The notes below the pieces were generated by a model. The model had not been told where the DNA came from, searched no databases, and saw only the letters and a program-made list of their open reading frames with translations. A stretch of 43,628 nucleotides of DNA, from positions 924,644 to 968,271 of the forward strand of contig CP070693.1 of assembly GCA_020353235.1 (NCBI GenBank), read 5' to 3'. Both the position numbers and the translations under genes were made by a program. This DNA is from Dehalococcoidia bacterium (GTDB lineage Bacteria > Chloroflexota > Dehalococcoidia > Dehalococcoidales > JAUYDJ01). Below are positions 34,814 to 42,095 of the stretch, in pieces (within the stretch, counting starts at the first letter, position 1; the number at the start of each line of letters is the position of its first letter).

Positions 34814-35038
34814 TTGGCCCAGCGTTTCAATTCAGGGGCAATTATCAAGACGACCAGGCTGACAGCCGAATTTGACTATGAGGCTTTTGGGAAACGCTAC
34901 GGTGATAAAGCGGTTCCGCTATTTCTCGTTGATGAGAATGGCCAGCTGGTCATCTTTACCGTGGACAGCCCACCTAAGCCCAAAATCGGTCAGAAGCTCA
35001 TCAGCCTGGTTGAGCCGGCTAAAGATAAGAAAAAGTAG
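34814..35038 (+). pseudogene. Remnant resembling the C-terminal tail of a cation antiporter
   Basis: The open frame gives 74 residues: RFNSGAIIKTTRLTAEFDYEAF, then VPLFLVDENGQLVIFTVDSPPKPKIGQKLISLVEP. The last part resembles the cytoplasmic tails of NhaP/TrkA-C-type cation transporters. No membrane domain is encoded upstream; the preceding 80 bases are AT-rich with stops. The start would be TTG at 34814 with no ribosome-binding site. I read it as a 5'-deleted gene remnant; an intact small protein is possible. Confidence 0.45.
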
Positions 35039-35145
35039 CGCTAAGGAATAAAAATAATACGATTTATTGCCGCTTACTAGCTAAGTTTTTTCTTTTTTAA
35101 TTCCCCAGAACCGTGCCAGAAATTCTTTAATTTAAGATATTCTGT

Positions 35146-36324
35146 TCAGGCTGCTTTCGGTTTCTTCGGCCTCATCCCGAACAGGAAGCGGAGCACGTTT
35201 ATCCGTCTAACCAGCAGTTCATAGATGGCCATTATAGCTACAAATGAGATGGCAACCACAATGAAGTATTTCGGGGCGATGCCCATACCCCACTGGACAA
35301 CGAAGAAACCGATAATGAGGATTACCGTCTGGTGCAGTATATAGAAGGGCAGGACGGCTTCATTGGCATAGCCCAGAAATCTATTATTAAAGTTCAAATA
35401 ACGGCTGCCCAGGCCGAGCAGGGCGACCATCCAGCACAGAGAACGCAGGCTTAGCAGGATCCCGATTACCGCATATCCCGGTGTGCCAGGTGGTATATCT
35501 AGTTTGATGACAAAGTGGCCAATATATTCCAGAACCTCTAAAACTACGGCCGTAACCAGGGCTATCACCGCGTATCTCTTTATGTTTTCCTGAATTCGTG
35601 GGTTGGAAAATATCATATACCCGCCGATGAAAAACACTAGGTAGGAGAAAAAGCTCCAGCCGCCCGGTTTTACAGGTATATCGATAAATCCTTCAAGCCC
35701 GACAAAGAGTAGGACAGGTATAATGAGCGTCCACGGCTTTTCAAATAGGGTTGCCAGCCTCGAAAAGAGGCTCCTTCCGCTTCTTTTCTGGGGGAGGAAG
35801 AATGGCAGTGCAATTAATGAGAAGATGAAAAGGAACAGTAAGAACCACAGATGCATGCCTACCCAGGCAAAGTTACCCCCAAAGCCATAAAGACCATCAA
35901 AATAGTGGGGATAGAACTGGAAAAAAGTGCCGCTGAAGTCACCGTGGGTCAGCCGCTCAAGGTAGACCTGCGGTGGAGAAATGACAAAATAGCCGATGAT
36001 GACTAAAGGAATCAGGATGCGCAGGGTTCTTTCCTTGAGAAACTGGCGCGCGGTTCGAGATTTAAGAGCGTAAAATGCCGCCGCTCCGGAGATAACAAAG
36101 AAGAGCGGCATCAGCCACTGGGCAAGGAAATCTATAAAAAGCTCCGGACCAAGACCAGTCACCCCATTCTTAACGTGCCAATCCTCAAAATTAAAGAGCC
36201 GGGCGTTATGAAAGAAAAATATTGAGAACATGGCCAGCACCCGCAGCCAGTCAATGTAGTAGAGTCGGGCGGGCCTGGTGGTTGCTCCAGATTCAGCGGC
36301 TGGCTTGGTAGTTGTGTTAGTTAT
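35146..36324 (-). CDS. Acyltransferase family 3 membrane protein (likely AUA start)
   Basis: The polytopic protein has about ten spans and the Acyl_transf_3 signature: ARLYYIDWLRVLAMFSIFFFHNAR near the N-terminus (His in FFFHNAR) and PLFFVISGAAAFYAL. Members transfer acyl or succinyl groups to sugars or peptidoglycan at the membrane. The first standard start codon in frame, GTG 36240, would cut away YYIDWLR. That motif is encoded upstream in frame, and no ATG, GTG or TTG precedes it before a TAG. ATA 36324, 6 bases after GAGGGT, is the best-placed start and gives 392 residues. The C-terminus is basic. Confidence 0.87.
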   Translation of the reverse strand: MTNTTTKPAAESGATTRPARLYYIDWLRVLAMFSIFFFHNARLFNFEDWHVKNGVTGLGPELFIDFLAQWLMPLFFVISGAAAFYALKSRTARQFLKERTLRILIPLVIIGYFVISPPQVYLERLTHGDFSGTFFQFYPHYFDGLYGFGGNFAWVGMHLWFLLFLFIFSLIALPFFLPQKRSGRSLFSRLATLFEKPWTLIIPVLLFVGLEGFIDIPVKPGGWSFFSYLVFFIGGYMIFSNPRIQENIKRYAVIALVTAVVLEVLEYIGHFVIKLDIPPGTPGYAVIGILLSLRSLCWMVALLGLGSRYLNFNNRFLGYANEAVLPFYILHQTVILIIGFFVVQWGMGIAPKYFIVVAISFVAIMAIYELLVRRINVLRFLFGMRPKKPKAA

Positions 36325-36347
36325 GTAATTACCCTCAGTCAGCTAAG

Positions 36348-37124
36348 CTATTTTTGGCTTAGTGTGGACGCACCGGAGGTATTGATGGCGCCCATGGTGG
36401 GCTCACCAATGTACTCAAGTTTTGAGGCACCGTCTAGGTTGGCATCCAGTCTGCCCGTTAGATTCACCGTGCCGGTGCTGGCACCATCGAGTTTGACATC
36501 AGCATTATTGACCGGGAAAGCGGCCAGCTTCATACGGCTGGCACCACCAACCATAGCGACCATGTCATTAGCTGAGCCTTCCAGCTGAATGCTGCTGGCC
36601 CCGCCGATAGTGAAATTAACATCAGCCGCCGTTATATCGCCGGTAACATGGCTCGCCCCGGAGATGTCACACTTAACATCGCCGGCCGATATTTCCACCA
36701 GCTCCAGGGAGCTGGCTCCAGATACTTCGATGTCAACATCCTCGGTGGAGCTAAAGCCAGAAGCGGTGCCCCGCGTCGCCCCGGAGATATCCAGGCCACG
36801 AAGTTCAGGCATGGCGATTTCAGCCTTCAGGGTTACCTGCCCCAGGTTGGTGATTGTTTTGAGGTCTATTGCTAAAGTATCGCCTGCTTTTGAAACCTGG
36901 ATGTGTTCAAATAGATTATCATCCGCGGTTATGCTGACACCATATGAATCAGAATGGACAATCTCAAACTCAAAGGCGCTGCCGATATCAACCTGGCTAA
37001 AATCACTGAAATTGAACTGCTTGGTCTCCAGCTTCCCCGAGCCTACTACCACACCCTCGCAGCCGGCAAATAGCATGGAGGTCAGGAGCACCATCATCAA
37101 TACGGCCACTGTCACTTTTTTCAT
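36348..37124 (-). CDS. DUF2807 lipoprotein (beta-helix adhesin-like)
   Basis: The protein is 258 residues from ATG 37124, which has AAAGGAGG just upstream; a longer frame from 37184 lacks such a site. It starts with a lipoprotein signal peptide (lipobox LFAGC). The mature part is DUF2807-like: FSQVDIGSAFEFEIVHSDSYGVSITADDNLFEHI, then repeated strand units that each hold a Gly-Ala-Ser turn (SGASSLEL, SGASHVTG, GGASSIQL, GGASRMKL, DGASTGTV, DGASKLEY, SGASTLSQ), forming a right-handed beta-helix. It is probably surface-exposed. It follows a small membrane-protein gene on the same strand, 34 bases away. Confidence 0.88.
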   Translation of the reverse strand: MKKVTVAVLMMVLLTSMLFAGCEGVVVGSGKLETKQFNFSDFSQVDIGSAFEFEIVHSDSYGVSITADDNLFEHIQVSKAGDTLAIDLKTITNLGQVTLKAEIAMPELRGLDISGATRGTASGFSSTEDVDIEVSGASSLELVEISAGDVKCDISGASHVTGDITAADVNFTIGGASSIQLEGSANDMVAMVGGASRMKLAAFPVNNADVKLDGASTGTVNLTGRLDANLDGASKLEYIGEPTMGAINTSGASTLSQK

Positions 37125-37158
37125 GGACGCCTCCTTTCTATCTACTTCTAAAAAGTCA

Positions 37159-37512
37159 TTAACGGTTGCCTTCAAAATAATCACGCACTTCAGACTTGGT
37201 GAGGTAGATCAGAACCAGTACCCCGATAATGGTACCTATTGGGATATTGAGCAGGTTGAGTGCCGCATTAACAATGCTGATAATGCGCCCCCAATTTTTC
37301 CCCATGAGCAGCCCTATGCCACCAGCTATGGATAAACCGATAAAAGCTAGCAGAAAGAAGATGGCTATACTTAAGCCGAAGATCGTGCCGATATCAGCTG
37401 GTCCCGCTTTAGGGAAAGCAAAAAGAGCAATTGCCGCAATACCGATAGCGCAGAAAAGAGCGTTCAAGAACTGCCAGATAGCTATCAGGATTAATAGGTC
37501 CGGTCTTCTCAT
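37159..37512 (-). CDS. Small polytopic membrane protein, unknown
   Basis: The 117-residue protein has about three to four hydrophobic spans (LLILIAIWQFLNALFCAIGIAAIALFAF, IFGLSIAIFFLLAFIGLSIAGGIGLLMG, IPIGTIIGVLVLIYLT) with MGKNWGRIISIVNAALNLLNIP between the last two. This layout is common in uncharacterised membrane proteins of Chloroflexota. AAAGGAGG precedes the ATG. A good promoter lies upstream, and the DUF2807 gene follows. Confidence 0.8.
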   Translation of the reverse strand: MRRPDLLILIAIWQFLNALFCAIGIAAIALFAFPKAGPADIGTIFGLSIAIFFLLAFIGLSIAGGIGLLMGKNWGRIISIVNAALNLLNIPIGTIIGVLVLIYLTKSEVRDYFEGNR

Positions 37513-37544
37513 ATTTCTTGCCTCCTTTTTTGTCTATGGGGGGC

Positions 37545-37574
37545 ATTGTATGTTACGGATTATTAAAATGTCAA
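37545..37574 (-). promoter_or_regulatory. Promoter of the membrane protein-DUF2807 pair
   Basis: On the minus strand, TTGACA (37569-37574) and TACAAT (37545-37550) are 18 bases apart, ahead of the gene starting at 37512. It is divergent from the parA promoter. Confidence 0.65.
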
Positions 37575-37629
37575 TATTTAAAAGTAATATTTTTTCGGTC
37601 TTTGGGGAATATAATTACGTAATAGAGTA

Positions 37630-37658
37630 TTGACGCAATTGCGCAATTGCGATAATAT
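37630..37658 (+). promoter_or_regulatory. parA promoter carrying an 18-bp palindromic operator / candidate parS
   Basis: TTGACG (37630-37635) and TAATAT (37653-37658) are 17 bases apart. The spacer and the end of the -35 box hold CGCAATTGCGCAATTGCG (37634-37651), a perfect palindrome made of two overlapping CGCAATTGCG units. A protein bound here would block RNA polymerase. In plasmid type Ib partition systems, the small ribbon-helix-helix ParB binds repeats upstream of parA that serve as both operator and centromere, so this is a good candidate for both. Confidence 0.7.
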
Positions 37659-37677
37659 ATTACCAAAGAGCTTTACT

Positions 37678-38466
37678 ATGCCGGTATTGTGCGTTGCCAA
37701 CCAGAAGGGCGGGGTGGGGAAGACCACCACTGCGGTGGCTCTGGCCGAAGGGTTGAGTGAGTATGGCAAGCGGGTGCTACTTATTGACTGGGACCCCCAG
37801 GCTTGCCTCACCATTACCGTCGGCATTAATCCCGATAATCTCAAAAGCACCATTTATGATGTTCTGGCCGGCACCATCCAGAATGAGGGCAGCCCATCGC
37901 TGAAAGAAGTTATCCTTCCCACTGACAACCCTGATATTAATATTGTCCCGTCTAATATTGAGCTCTCGCAGGCGCAGCTAGACCTGGTGGGGGTAGCCGG
38001 ACGGGAGCTGATATTGAGAAAGATGATTCAGCCGGTGCGCGGCGAATACGATTTTATACTGATTGACTGCCTGCCCAGCCTGGGCCTTATGACCATAAAT
38101 GCCCTATCGGCGGCCGATAAGGTAATCATACCCTTGCAGTCAGACTTCCTGGCGATGAAGGGACTGATGCGGTTACTGAGCACTATTATCCGGGTACAGG
38201 AAAGGATTAACCCGGGGCTGGATATATCGGGCATATTATTTACCATGACCAGCCCCCGTACCCTGCACTGCCAGGAGGTTATGGCGGTTACGCGGCGGGC
38301 TTTCGGTGACCGGATAAGAATATTTAAGGCCATAATTCCGAGCAGTGTTCGCTTCAAGGAAGCCCCGGCCGCCGGGAAATCAATCTTAAGCTATGCTCCC
38401 AGTCATGACGGAGCTCAGGCATACCGATTACTGACTGAAGAGGTGATGGAAAATGAAAAGAGTTAG
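37678..38466 (+). CDS. parA: ParA/Soj-type partition ATPase, small form
   Basis: The protein is 262 residues from ATG 37678. The deviant Walker A motif KGGVGKTT is at residues 10-17. LLIDWDPQACLTITVG (A') and YDFILIDCLPSLGLMTINAL (Walker B region) are typical. No N-terminal helix-turn-helix is present, so it is of the small (type Ib or chromosomal Soj-like) form. A longer frame from TTG 37630 would translate the promoter and is rejected. It overlaps the downstream ribbon-helix-helix-like gene by 14 bases. No oriC, dnaA or spo0J-type parB is nearby, so this is probably not the main chromosomal ParABS. Confidence 0.9.
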   Translation: MPVLCVANQKGGVGKTTTAVALAEGLSEYGKRVLLIDWDPQACLTITVGINPDNLKSTIYDVLAGTIQNEGSPSLKEVILPTDNPDINIVPSNIELSQAQLDLVGVAGRELILRKMIQPVRGEYDFILIDCLPSLGLMTINALSAADKVIIPLQSDFLAMKGLMRLLSTIIRVQERINPGLDISGILFTMTSPRTLHCQEVMAVTRRAFGDRIRIFKAIIPSSVRFKEAPAAGKSILSYAPSHDGAQAYRLLTEEVMENEKS

Positions 38467-38788
38467 TATAACCGAGGAACTGGCCTATGGAGCGGCCCTG
38501 GACCGCCTCACCGGCGCGGATAAGCCATCATTAAAAACAACCCGAAAAGCACCACCGGAACCAGCCGGGGCTCATCGCATCAAGCTATCGGTGTTTCTAA
38601 ACCAGGACGAGGATGCTTATCTTGAGAAATTGGGTTCGGTAGCCAAGTTCAGCGGCGGTAAGAAGATCAGCAAGACCAAACTCATTGAAGCCATGGTGCG
38701 GGCATTTGGCACCACCGGGCTGGATGTGCGGGGGGTAAAGACCGAAGAGGAGCTTTACCGGCGAATAACGGCGCAATTGCGTAAATGA
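38453..38788 (+). CDS. Small ParB-like / ribbon-helix-helix partner of ParA
   Basis: The 111-residue protein has a flexible basic N-terminal region of about 40 residues. A candidate DNA-binding unit follows: IKLSVFLNQDEDAYLEKLG (strand and first helix) and KKISKTKLIEAMVRAFGTTGLD (second helix), as in ribbon-helix-helix folds. Overlap with parA and a palindromic operator at the parA promoter support a centromere-binding and autoregulatory role. The assignment rests on context and secondary-structure pattern, not on a recognised family. The start has AAGAGGTG upstream. Confidence 0.7.
   Translation: MKRVSITEELAYGAALDRLTGADKPSLKTTRKAPPEPAGAHRIKLSVFLNQDEDAYLEKLGSVAKFSGGKKISKTKLIEAMVRAFGTTGLDVRGVKTEEELYRRITAQLRK
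38772..38781. repeat. Third CGCAATTGCG site, at the 3' end of the ParB-like gene
   Basis: CGCAATTGCG recurs exactly once more at the end of the cassette, within the last codons of the ParB-like gene. It could be a second binding site bracketing the operon, or coincidence, since it also encodes AQLR. Confidence 0.45.
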
Positions 38789-39139
38789 GTAACTGACTAT
38801 GAAGGGTCATCTCCTTCAACTGGGTAAAATAGCCCCTCACACTCTTAGTATCAAGCTCAGCCTTCATGTGCAGTAGTCCTGAGAGCGCCTGAAATTGATT
38901 TCTAGCCCCTTTACTGCTTCTAACCGTGGTTTTCTATAGATAACTATTAACCAGCCTGTATTTGGCTTAAAACGCGGTTAAGGCATTGGCGGTAAAGGGC
39001 TATTTTCTATTATATATATACGGGTTGACTTGGCTTATGGTCCTGTGGTATCCTCTTAAAGTTTCAACCATTTAAACTAAGGAGGTGTCGTTAAAATAGA
39101 ATAGATCAGGCGTGAAAAATCTGAGAGGAGAATAATTTT
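38789..39139. promoter_or_regulatory. Intergenic region with promoter for the binding-lipoprotein gene
   Basis: This 351-base gap contains TTGACT (39025-39030) and TATCCT (39049-39054) with an 18-base spacer, pointing to the lipoprotein gene. A perfect AAGGAGGT (39079-39086) lies about 60 bases before the gene but opens no real frame. A short (TA)n tract lies at 39009-39020. On the minus strand a frame between about 38940 and 38790 reads QFQALSGLLHMKAELDTKSV; it runs on antisense into the ParB-like gene, so I do not call it a gene. Confidence 0.5.
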
Positions 39140-40213
39140 TTGAAGAAGGGACATAACACCACCCTAAGAATAGTTTTATCAATGCTGCTGGTAGCATTGA
39201 TGGCAATTAGTATAGTAGCCTCCGGATGTGCGCCGGAAGCAGAAGAATCGGCGCCGGCTGAAGTTGCCAAGGAAACACTGGTTATCACTGAATTGAATTG
39301 GGATAGTCCCCGCTATCAGGCGTATATCTTTGGTTTCATTATTGAGCACGGCTATGGTTATCCGATAGAGTATGTTTCCGGTAGCAGTATTTCTATGTTT
39401 GAAGGGGTTATGGCCGGCGAAATTGATATTTATCCGGAGATATGGCTGCCCAATCAGCAGCAGGTCTGGGACCAAGCCATGGAAGAATCGGGTTTCATCC
39501 CGTTCATCCCGGTTACTATCACCAATGATGACAACTGGCAGAGCCTCTTCACCGTCCCCACCTTTGTCATTGAGGGGGATCCGTCTCGAGGGATAGAGCC
39601 TCTTGCGCCGGACCTGAAGAGCGTTCAGGACCTGAAACGCCCGGAAATCATAGAGCTATTTGAGGACCCGGAGGACCCCGGCAAGGGGCGCATCTATACC
39701 TGTATTCCGGGCTGGGAGTGCGAAAAAATCCACTTAAAACAGATAGATGCCCTCGGTCTGGACGAGTACTACAATGCCTTTCCACCGGGGAGCGAGGCCG
39801 GGCTGTGGGCCTCTCTTAAAGCGGCTCACGATAAGGGCGAGCCCTGGCTGGGCGTTGTCTGGGCGCCCACCTGGATTGCCGGTATGCTGGACCTGACCGT
39901 GCTGGAAGAGACCCCCTATTCACCGGAACTGTTTGAGCAGGGTCTGTGCGCGTGGCCTTCCGCTGACCTCTGGATAGTAACCAGCAATGAGTTTGGCGAG
40001 AAGGCACCCGAGTTATTCCCGTTCCTCCTGAAGATACGGATGACTACTGAAGAGCTGAATCTGGGCCTGGCCTATATGCTGGAGAACGACGCCGAGTCTG
40101 ATGAAGCGGCTCTCTGGTTTCTGAAAAACCGGCAGGAAGTCTGGCTGAAGTGGGTGCCGGATGAGGTAGCCGCCAAGGTGCAAGCGAAACTGGCCGAACT
40201 GGAAGCAGAATAG
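39140..40213 (+). CDS. Glycine betaine/choline-type ABC substrate-binding lipoprotein
   Basis: The 357-residue protein has a lipoprotein signal peptide (lipobox IVASGC, Cys30) and an OpuAC-type binding domain: TLVITELNWDSPRYQAYIFGFIIEHGYGYPIEYVSGSS, FEGVMAGEIDIYPEIWLPN, GEPWLGVVWAPTWIAGMLDLTVLEE. Many tryptophans fit the aromatic cage for quaternary amines. The start is TTG at 39140 with GAGAGGAG upstream. No permease or ATPase gene follows, so this is an orphan binding protein that must share a transporter encoded elsewhere, or acts as a sensor. A strong terminator follows. Confidence 0.88.
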   Translation: MKKGHNTTLRIVLSMLLVALMAISIVASGCAPEAEESAPAEVAKETLVITELNWDSPRYQAYIFGFIIEHGYGYPIEYVSGSSISMFEGVMAGEIDIYPEIWLPNQQQVWDQAMEESGFIPFIPVTITNDDNWQSLFTVPTFVIEGDPSRGIEPLAPDLKSVQDLKRPEIIELFEDPEDPGKGRIYTCIPGWECEKIHLKQIDALGLDEYYNAFPPGSEAGLWASLKAAHDKGEPWLGVVWAPTWIAGMLDLTVLEETPYSPELFEQGLCAWPSADLWIVTSNEFGEKAPELFPFLLKIRMTTEELNLGLAYMLENDAESDEAALWFLKNRQEVWLKWVPDEVAAKVQAKLAELEAE

Positions 40214-40313
40214 CCGTTTTAGCGGCGAATATAATTTATCAGGTTGGTTTGGTGGGCTGGGGGCTTTAGCCGCATAGTGTCTTGTTATTGCCCCCCGCCC
40301 TCTCGTAAGAAAA

Positions 40314-40346
40314 GGGGGGAGCAGTAATGCTCCCCCCTCTCTTTTT
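40314..40346 (+). terminator. Strong terminator after the binding-lipoprotein gene
   Basis: GGGGGGAGCA (40314-40323), loop GTAA, TGCTCCCCCC (40328-40337), then TCTCTTTTT. It is the G-rich variant of the hairpin repeated three more times further right. Confidence 0.88.
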
Positions 40347-40357
40347 CTATAAGTTGG

Positions 40358-40642
40358 CTAACTTTGTTCTTTTCTTATTTTCTCGGCTTCCTTCTCTATA
40401 GCTCGCTGGTCAGATCCTTTTCCAAAAACAAAGACGCGCAGATAATCACCAAGGACAAAGACACCCCAGATACCCAGTGGCCATAGGAACCACATATAGC
40501 CTTGACCGGACAAAGCCCAGATAACAACTAGTACAGCATTCACAATTAAATAAGTAGCGAGCCCACCGTAAAAACGCTTCCTATCTTTGACCTTCCTACT
40601 GGCCTCCTCATAGATCTGCTCTTCAGTCAATTGTTTTGCCAT
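40358..40642 (-). CDS. 2TM-domain small membrane protein
   Basis: The 94-residue protein has a charged N-terminal helix (LTEEQIYEEASRKVKDRKRF), two membrane spans (YGGLATYLIVNAVLVVIWAL and MWFLWPLGIWGVFVLGDYL), and a charged C-terminal helix. This is the layout of the 2TM domain family, seen alone or next to sensor kinases. Function is unknown. GGGGAGGT precedes the ATG. Confidence 0.82.
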   Translation of the reverse strand: MAKQLTEEQIYEEASRKVKDRKRFYGGLATYLIVNAVLVVIWALSGQGYMWFLWPLGIWGVFVLGDYLRVFVFGKGSDQRAIEKEAEKIRKEQS

Positions 40643-40702
40643 TTTACCTCCCCTCGGCTTAGTTGGGGTATTTTACTTTAATAGCATTTTTTTCGCAACA
40701 GG

Positions 40703-40728
40703 AAAGGGGAGCATCACTGCTCCCCTTT
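40703..40728. repeat. GGGGAGCA hairpin repeat, copy 2
   Basis: AAAGGGGAGCA, loop TCAC, TGCTCCCCTTT is a perfect 11-bp stem. It sits between the start of the 2TM gene and the end of the VOC gene, and may terminate the VOC transcript. The right side is followed by CTTTCTCT. Confidence 0.75.
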
Positions 40729-40833
40729 CTTTCTCTAAACTAGCTGTTATCATGGCACAGACATCAGGATGTATGTTAATTCATGATAAAAAGCGAGCGG
40801 TATCTTCTCTATAGCCTGTTTATACTGTTATTT

Positions 40834-41205
40834 TCATTTTGCGTTTTTATCTTCTTCCCAGAGACCAAAGGTATTATTCTCGGTATCCAAACAGACGGCA
40901 AGATAGCCCCAACCCGGCACCGGCCACTTAGCTTCGATCACCTTTCCACCGAGCCTTTCAACTTTGGCAGTGTATTCATTTATGGAATTAACACCAATGA
41001 AGTTGGTGATTTTGTCTTCCGGTTTATTTCTCTTGGCCATACCTCCGCCAATGCCTTGTTTGCCTTTCAAATCGCTTGTCTCAATCAGGTAGTATCCCAC
41101 TGGCCCGGGTAACAGCTCAATTTTCCAGTTAAACAATTCTTCATAAAATCTCTTGGCTCTCTCTGGATCATCCGCAGATATGTCGAAATGAATGATCGTA
41201 GGCAT
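40834..41205 (-). CDS. VOC (glyoxalase/bleomycin-resistance) family protein
   Basis: The 123-residue protein is a single vicinal-oxygen-chelate domain: IIHFDISADDPERAKRFYEELFNWKIELLPGPVGYYLIETSD, then the second beta-alpha-beta unit ITNFIGVNSINEYTAKVERLGGKVIEAKWPVPGWGYLAVCLDTENNTFGLWE. A metal-ligand-like His is near residue 6 and a terminal Glu near 117. Substrate unknown. AAGGAGGT precedes the ATG. Confidence 0.88.
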   Translation of the reverse strand: MPTIIHFDISADDPERAKRFYEELFNWKIELLPGPVGYYLIETSDLKGKQGIGGGMAKRNKPEDKITNFIGVNSINEYTAKVERLGGKVIEAKWPVPGWGYLAVCLDTENNTFGLWEEDKNAK

Positions 41206-41349
41206 TGATATACCTCCTTCCGGTACTAATTGTTTCCCCTAGAAGTCTTCAAGTAGGTCAGAACCCTTGATATATCCATCATAGACCTTAACAATAAAGA
41301 TTGTTTGGAGATAAGGTGTATGTTCAACTGTAGTAAAAATGGTGTATCT

Positions 41350-41718
41350 TTAGCCCTGATACTTGGCTTTAAAAACTACTGAAGTGATAACTTCAATAAG
41401 CAAACCGTAAATCATACCGAGTACTACTGTCCACAGAAACATTCCCGCTTGACTGTATTCGGGACTTTCGGGAGCCATCAGGCCGCTGAAGGCAAGCGGA
41501 AGGCTGAAAATAAGTCCCATGACTGCCCCATGAATTGCCCAGTGCCGGAGGGAAAGGCAACTGATGCCAATGGCGAAACCGATAAGGGTGCGGCTAACTA
41601 CTATCTGTGCCGCCACCGGCCAGGCAAGTGCTCCAGGACTGCTGGAAGCGATACCTAAACAGACAAAACCAAACAATATTCCAGAGAGAGTGGCTACAAT
41701 GACTCTTTTAGCTCGCAT
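41350..41718 (-). CDS. Polytopic membrane protein, unknown
   Basis: The 122-residue protein has about four spans (VIVATLSGILFGFVCLGIA, LAWPVAAQIVVSRTLIGFAIGI, AIHGAVMGLIFSLPLAFSGLM, GMFLWTVVLGMIYGLLIEVITSVVF). I do not recognise the family. AGGAGG precedes the ATG. It stands alone between the VOC gene and the DUF1801-like gene on the same strand. Confidence 0.75.
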   Translation of the reverse strand: MRAKRVIVATLSGILFGFVCLGIASSSPGALAWPVAAQIVVSRTLIGFAIGISCLSLRHWAIHGAVMGLIFSLPLAFSGLMAPESPEYSQAGMFLWTVVLGMIYGLLIEVITSVVFKAKYQG

Positions 41719-41765
41719 TATGAACCTCCTAAATAGCGTTGTTATTTATGCTGTCGGGGCCAATG

Positions 41766-42095
41766 CTACCCTTTCTCATGCACAACTTGCAACAATCGGA
41801 TAATCTTCTTTTCATCTATCTCATTCAGAGAGCGAATTTTAATATGTTTCATTGTTTTGCCGCTACCTTCAAAAAGCTCAATCTCTTTCTGGGACAAGCC
41901 CTTTAGTGTAAAACCCAGATTAACATGGTCTTTCAGGGCAACGATATAATATTTCCCCTCATACCAGGGAACGCCAAATTTCATTTCTTCCTTAATATCG
42001 GGAAATAATGCTAAGATGATCTGCCTTAATTGCTGGCTGATTTCTTTCTGGGGGGATTTCTGTTCGGCGATATAATCATCAACTTCTTTATTCAT
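41766..42095 (-). CDS. DUF1801/YdhG-like protein
   Basis: The 109-residue protein matches the DUF1801 pattern: VDDYIAEQKSPQKEISQQLRQIILALFPDIKEEMKFGVPWYEGKYYIVALKDHVNLGF and GSGKTMKHIKIRSLNEIDEKKI. Function is unknown; relatives are small soluble proteins of the frataxin-like YdhG fold. Its start overlaps the AlkD-like gene by 8 bases, so the two are cotranscribed. Confidence 0.82.
   Translation of the reverse strand: MNKEVDDYIAEQKSPQKEISQQLRQIILALFPDIKEEMKFGVPWYEGKYYIVALKDHVNLGFTLKGLSQKEIELFEGSGKTMKHIKIRSLNEIDEKKIIRLLQVVHEKG

Noticed and set aside
37630-37677. Longer parA from TTG 37630
   Set aside because: The added codons are the promoter and operator; the ATG at 37678 begins directly before the conserved Walker region.
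38682-38940. Minus-strand frame reading QFQALSGLLHMKAELDTKSV
   Set aside because: It runs antisense into the ParB-like gene and becomes low-quality; no ribosome-binding site. A decayed fragment is possible but not supported.
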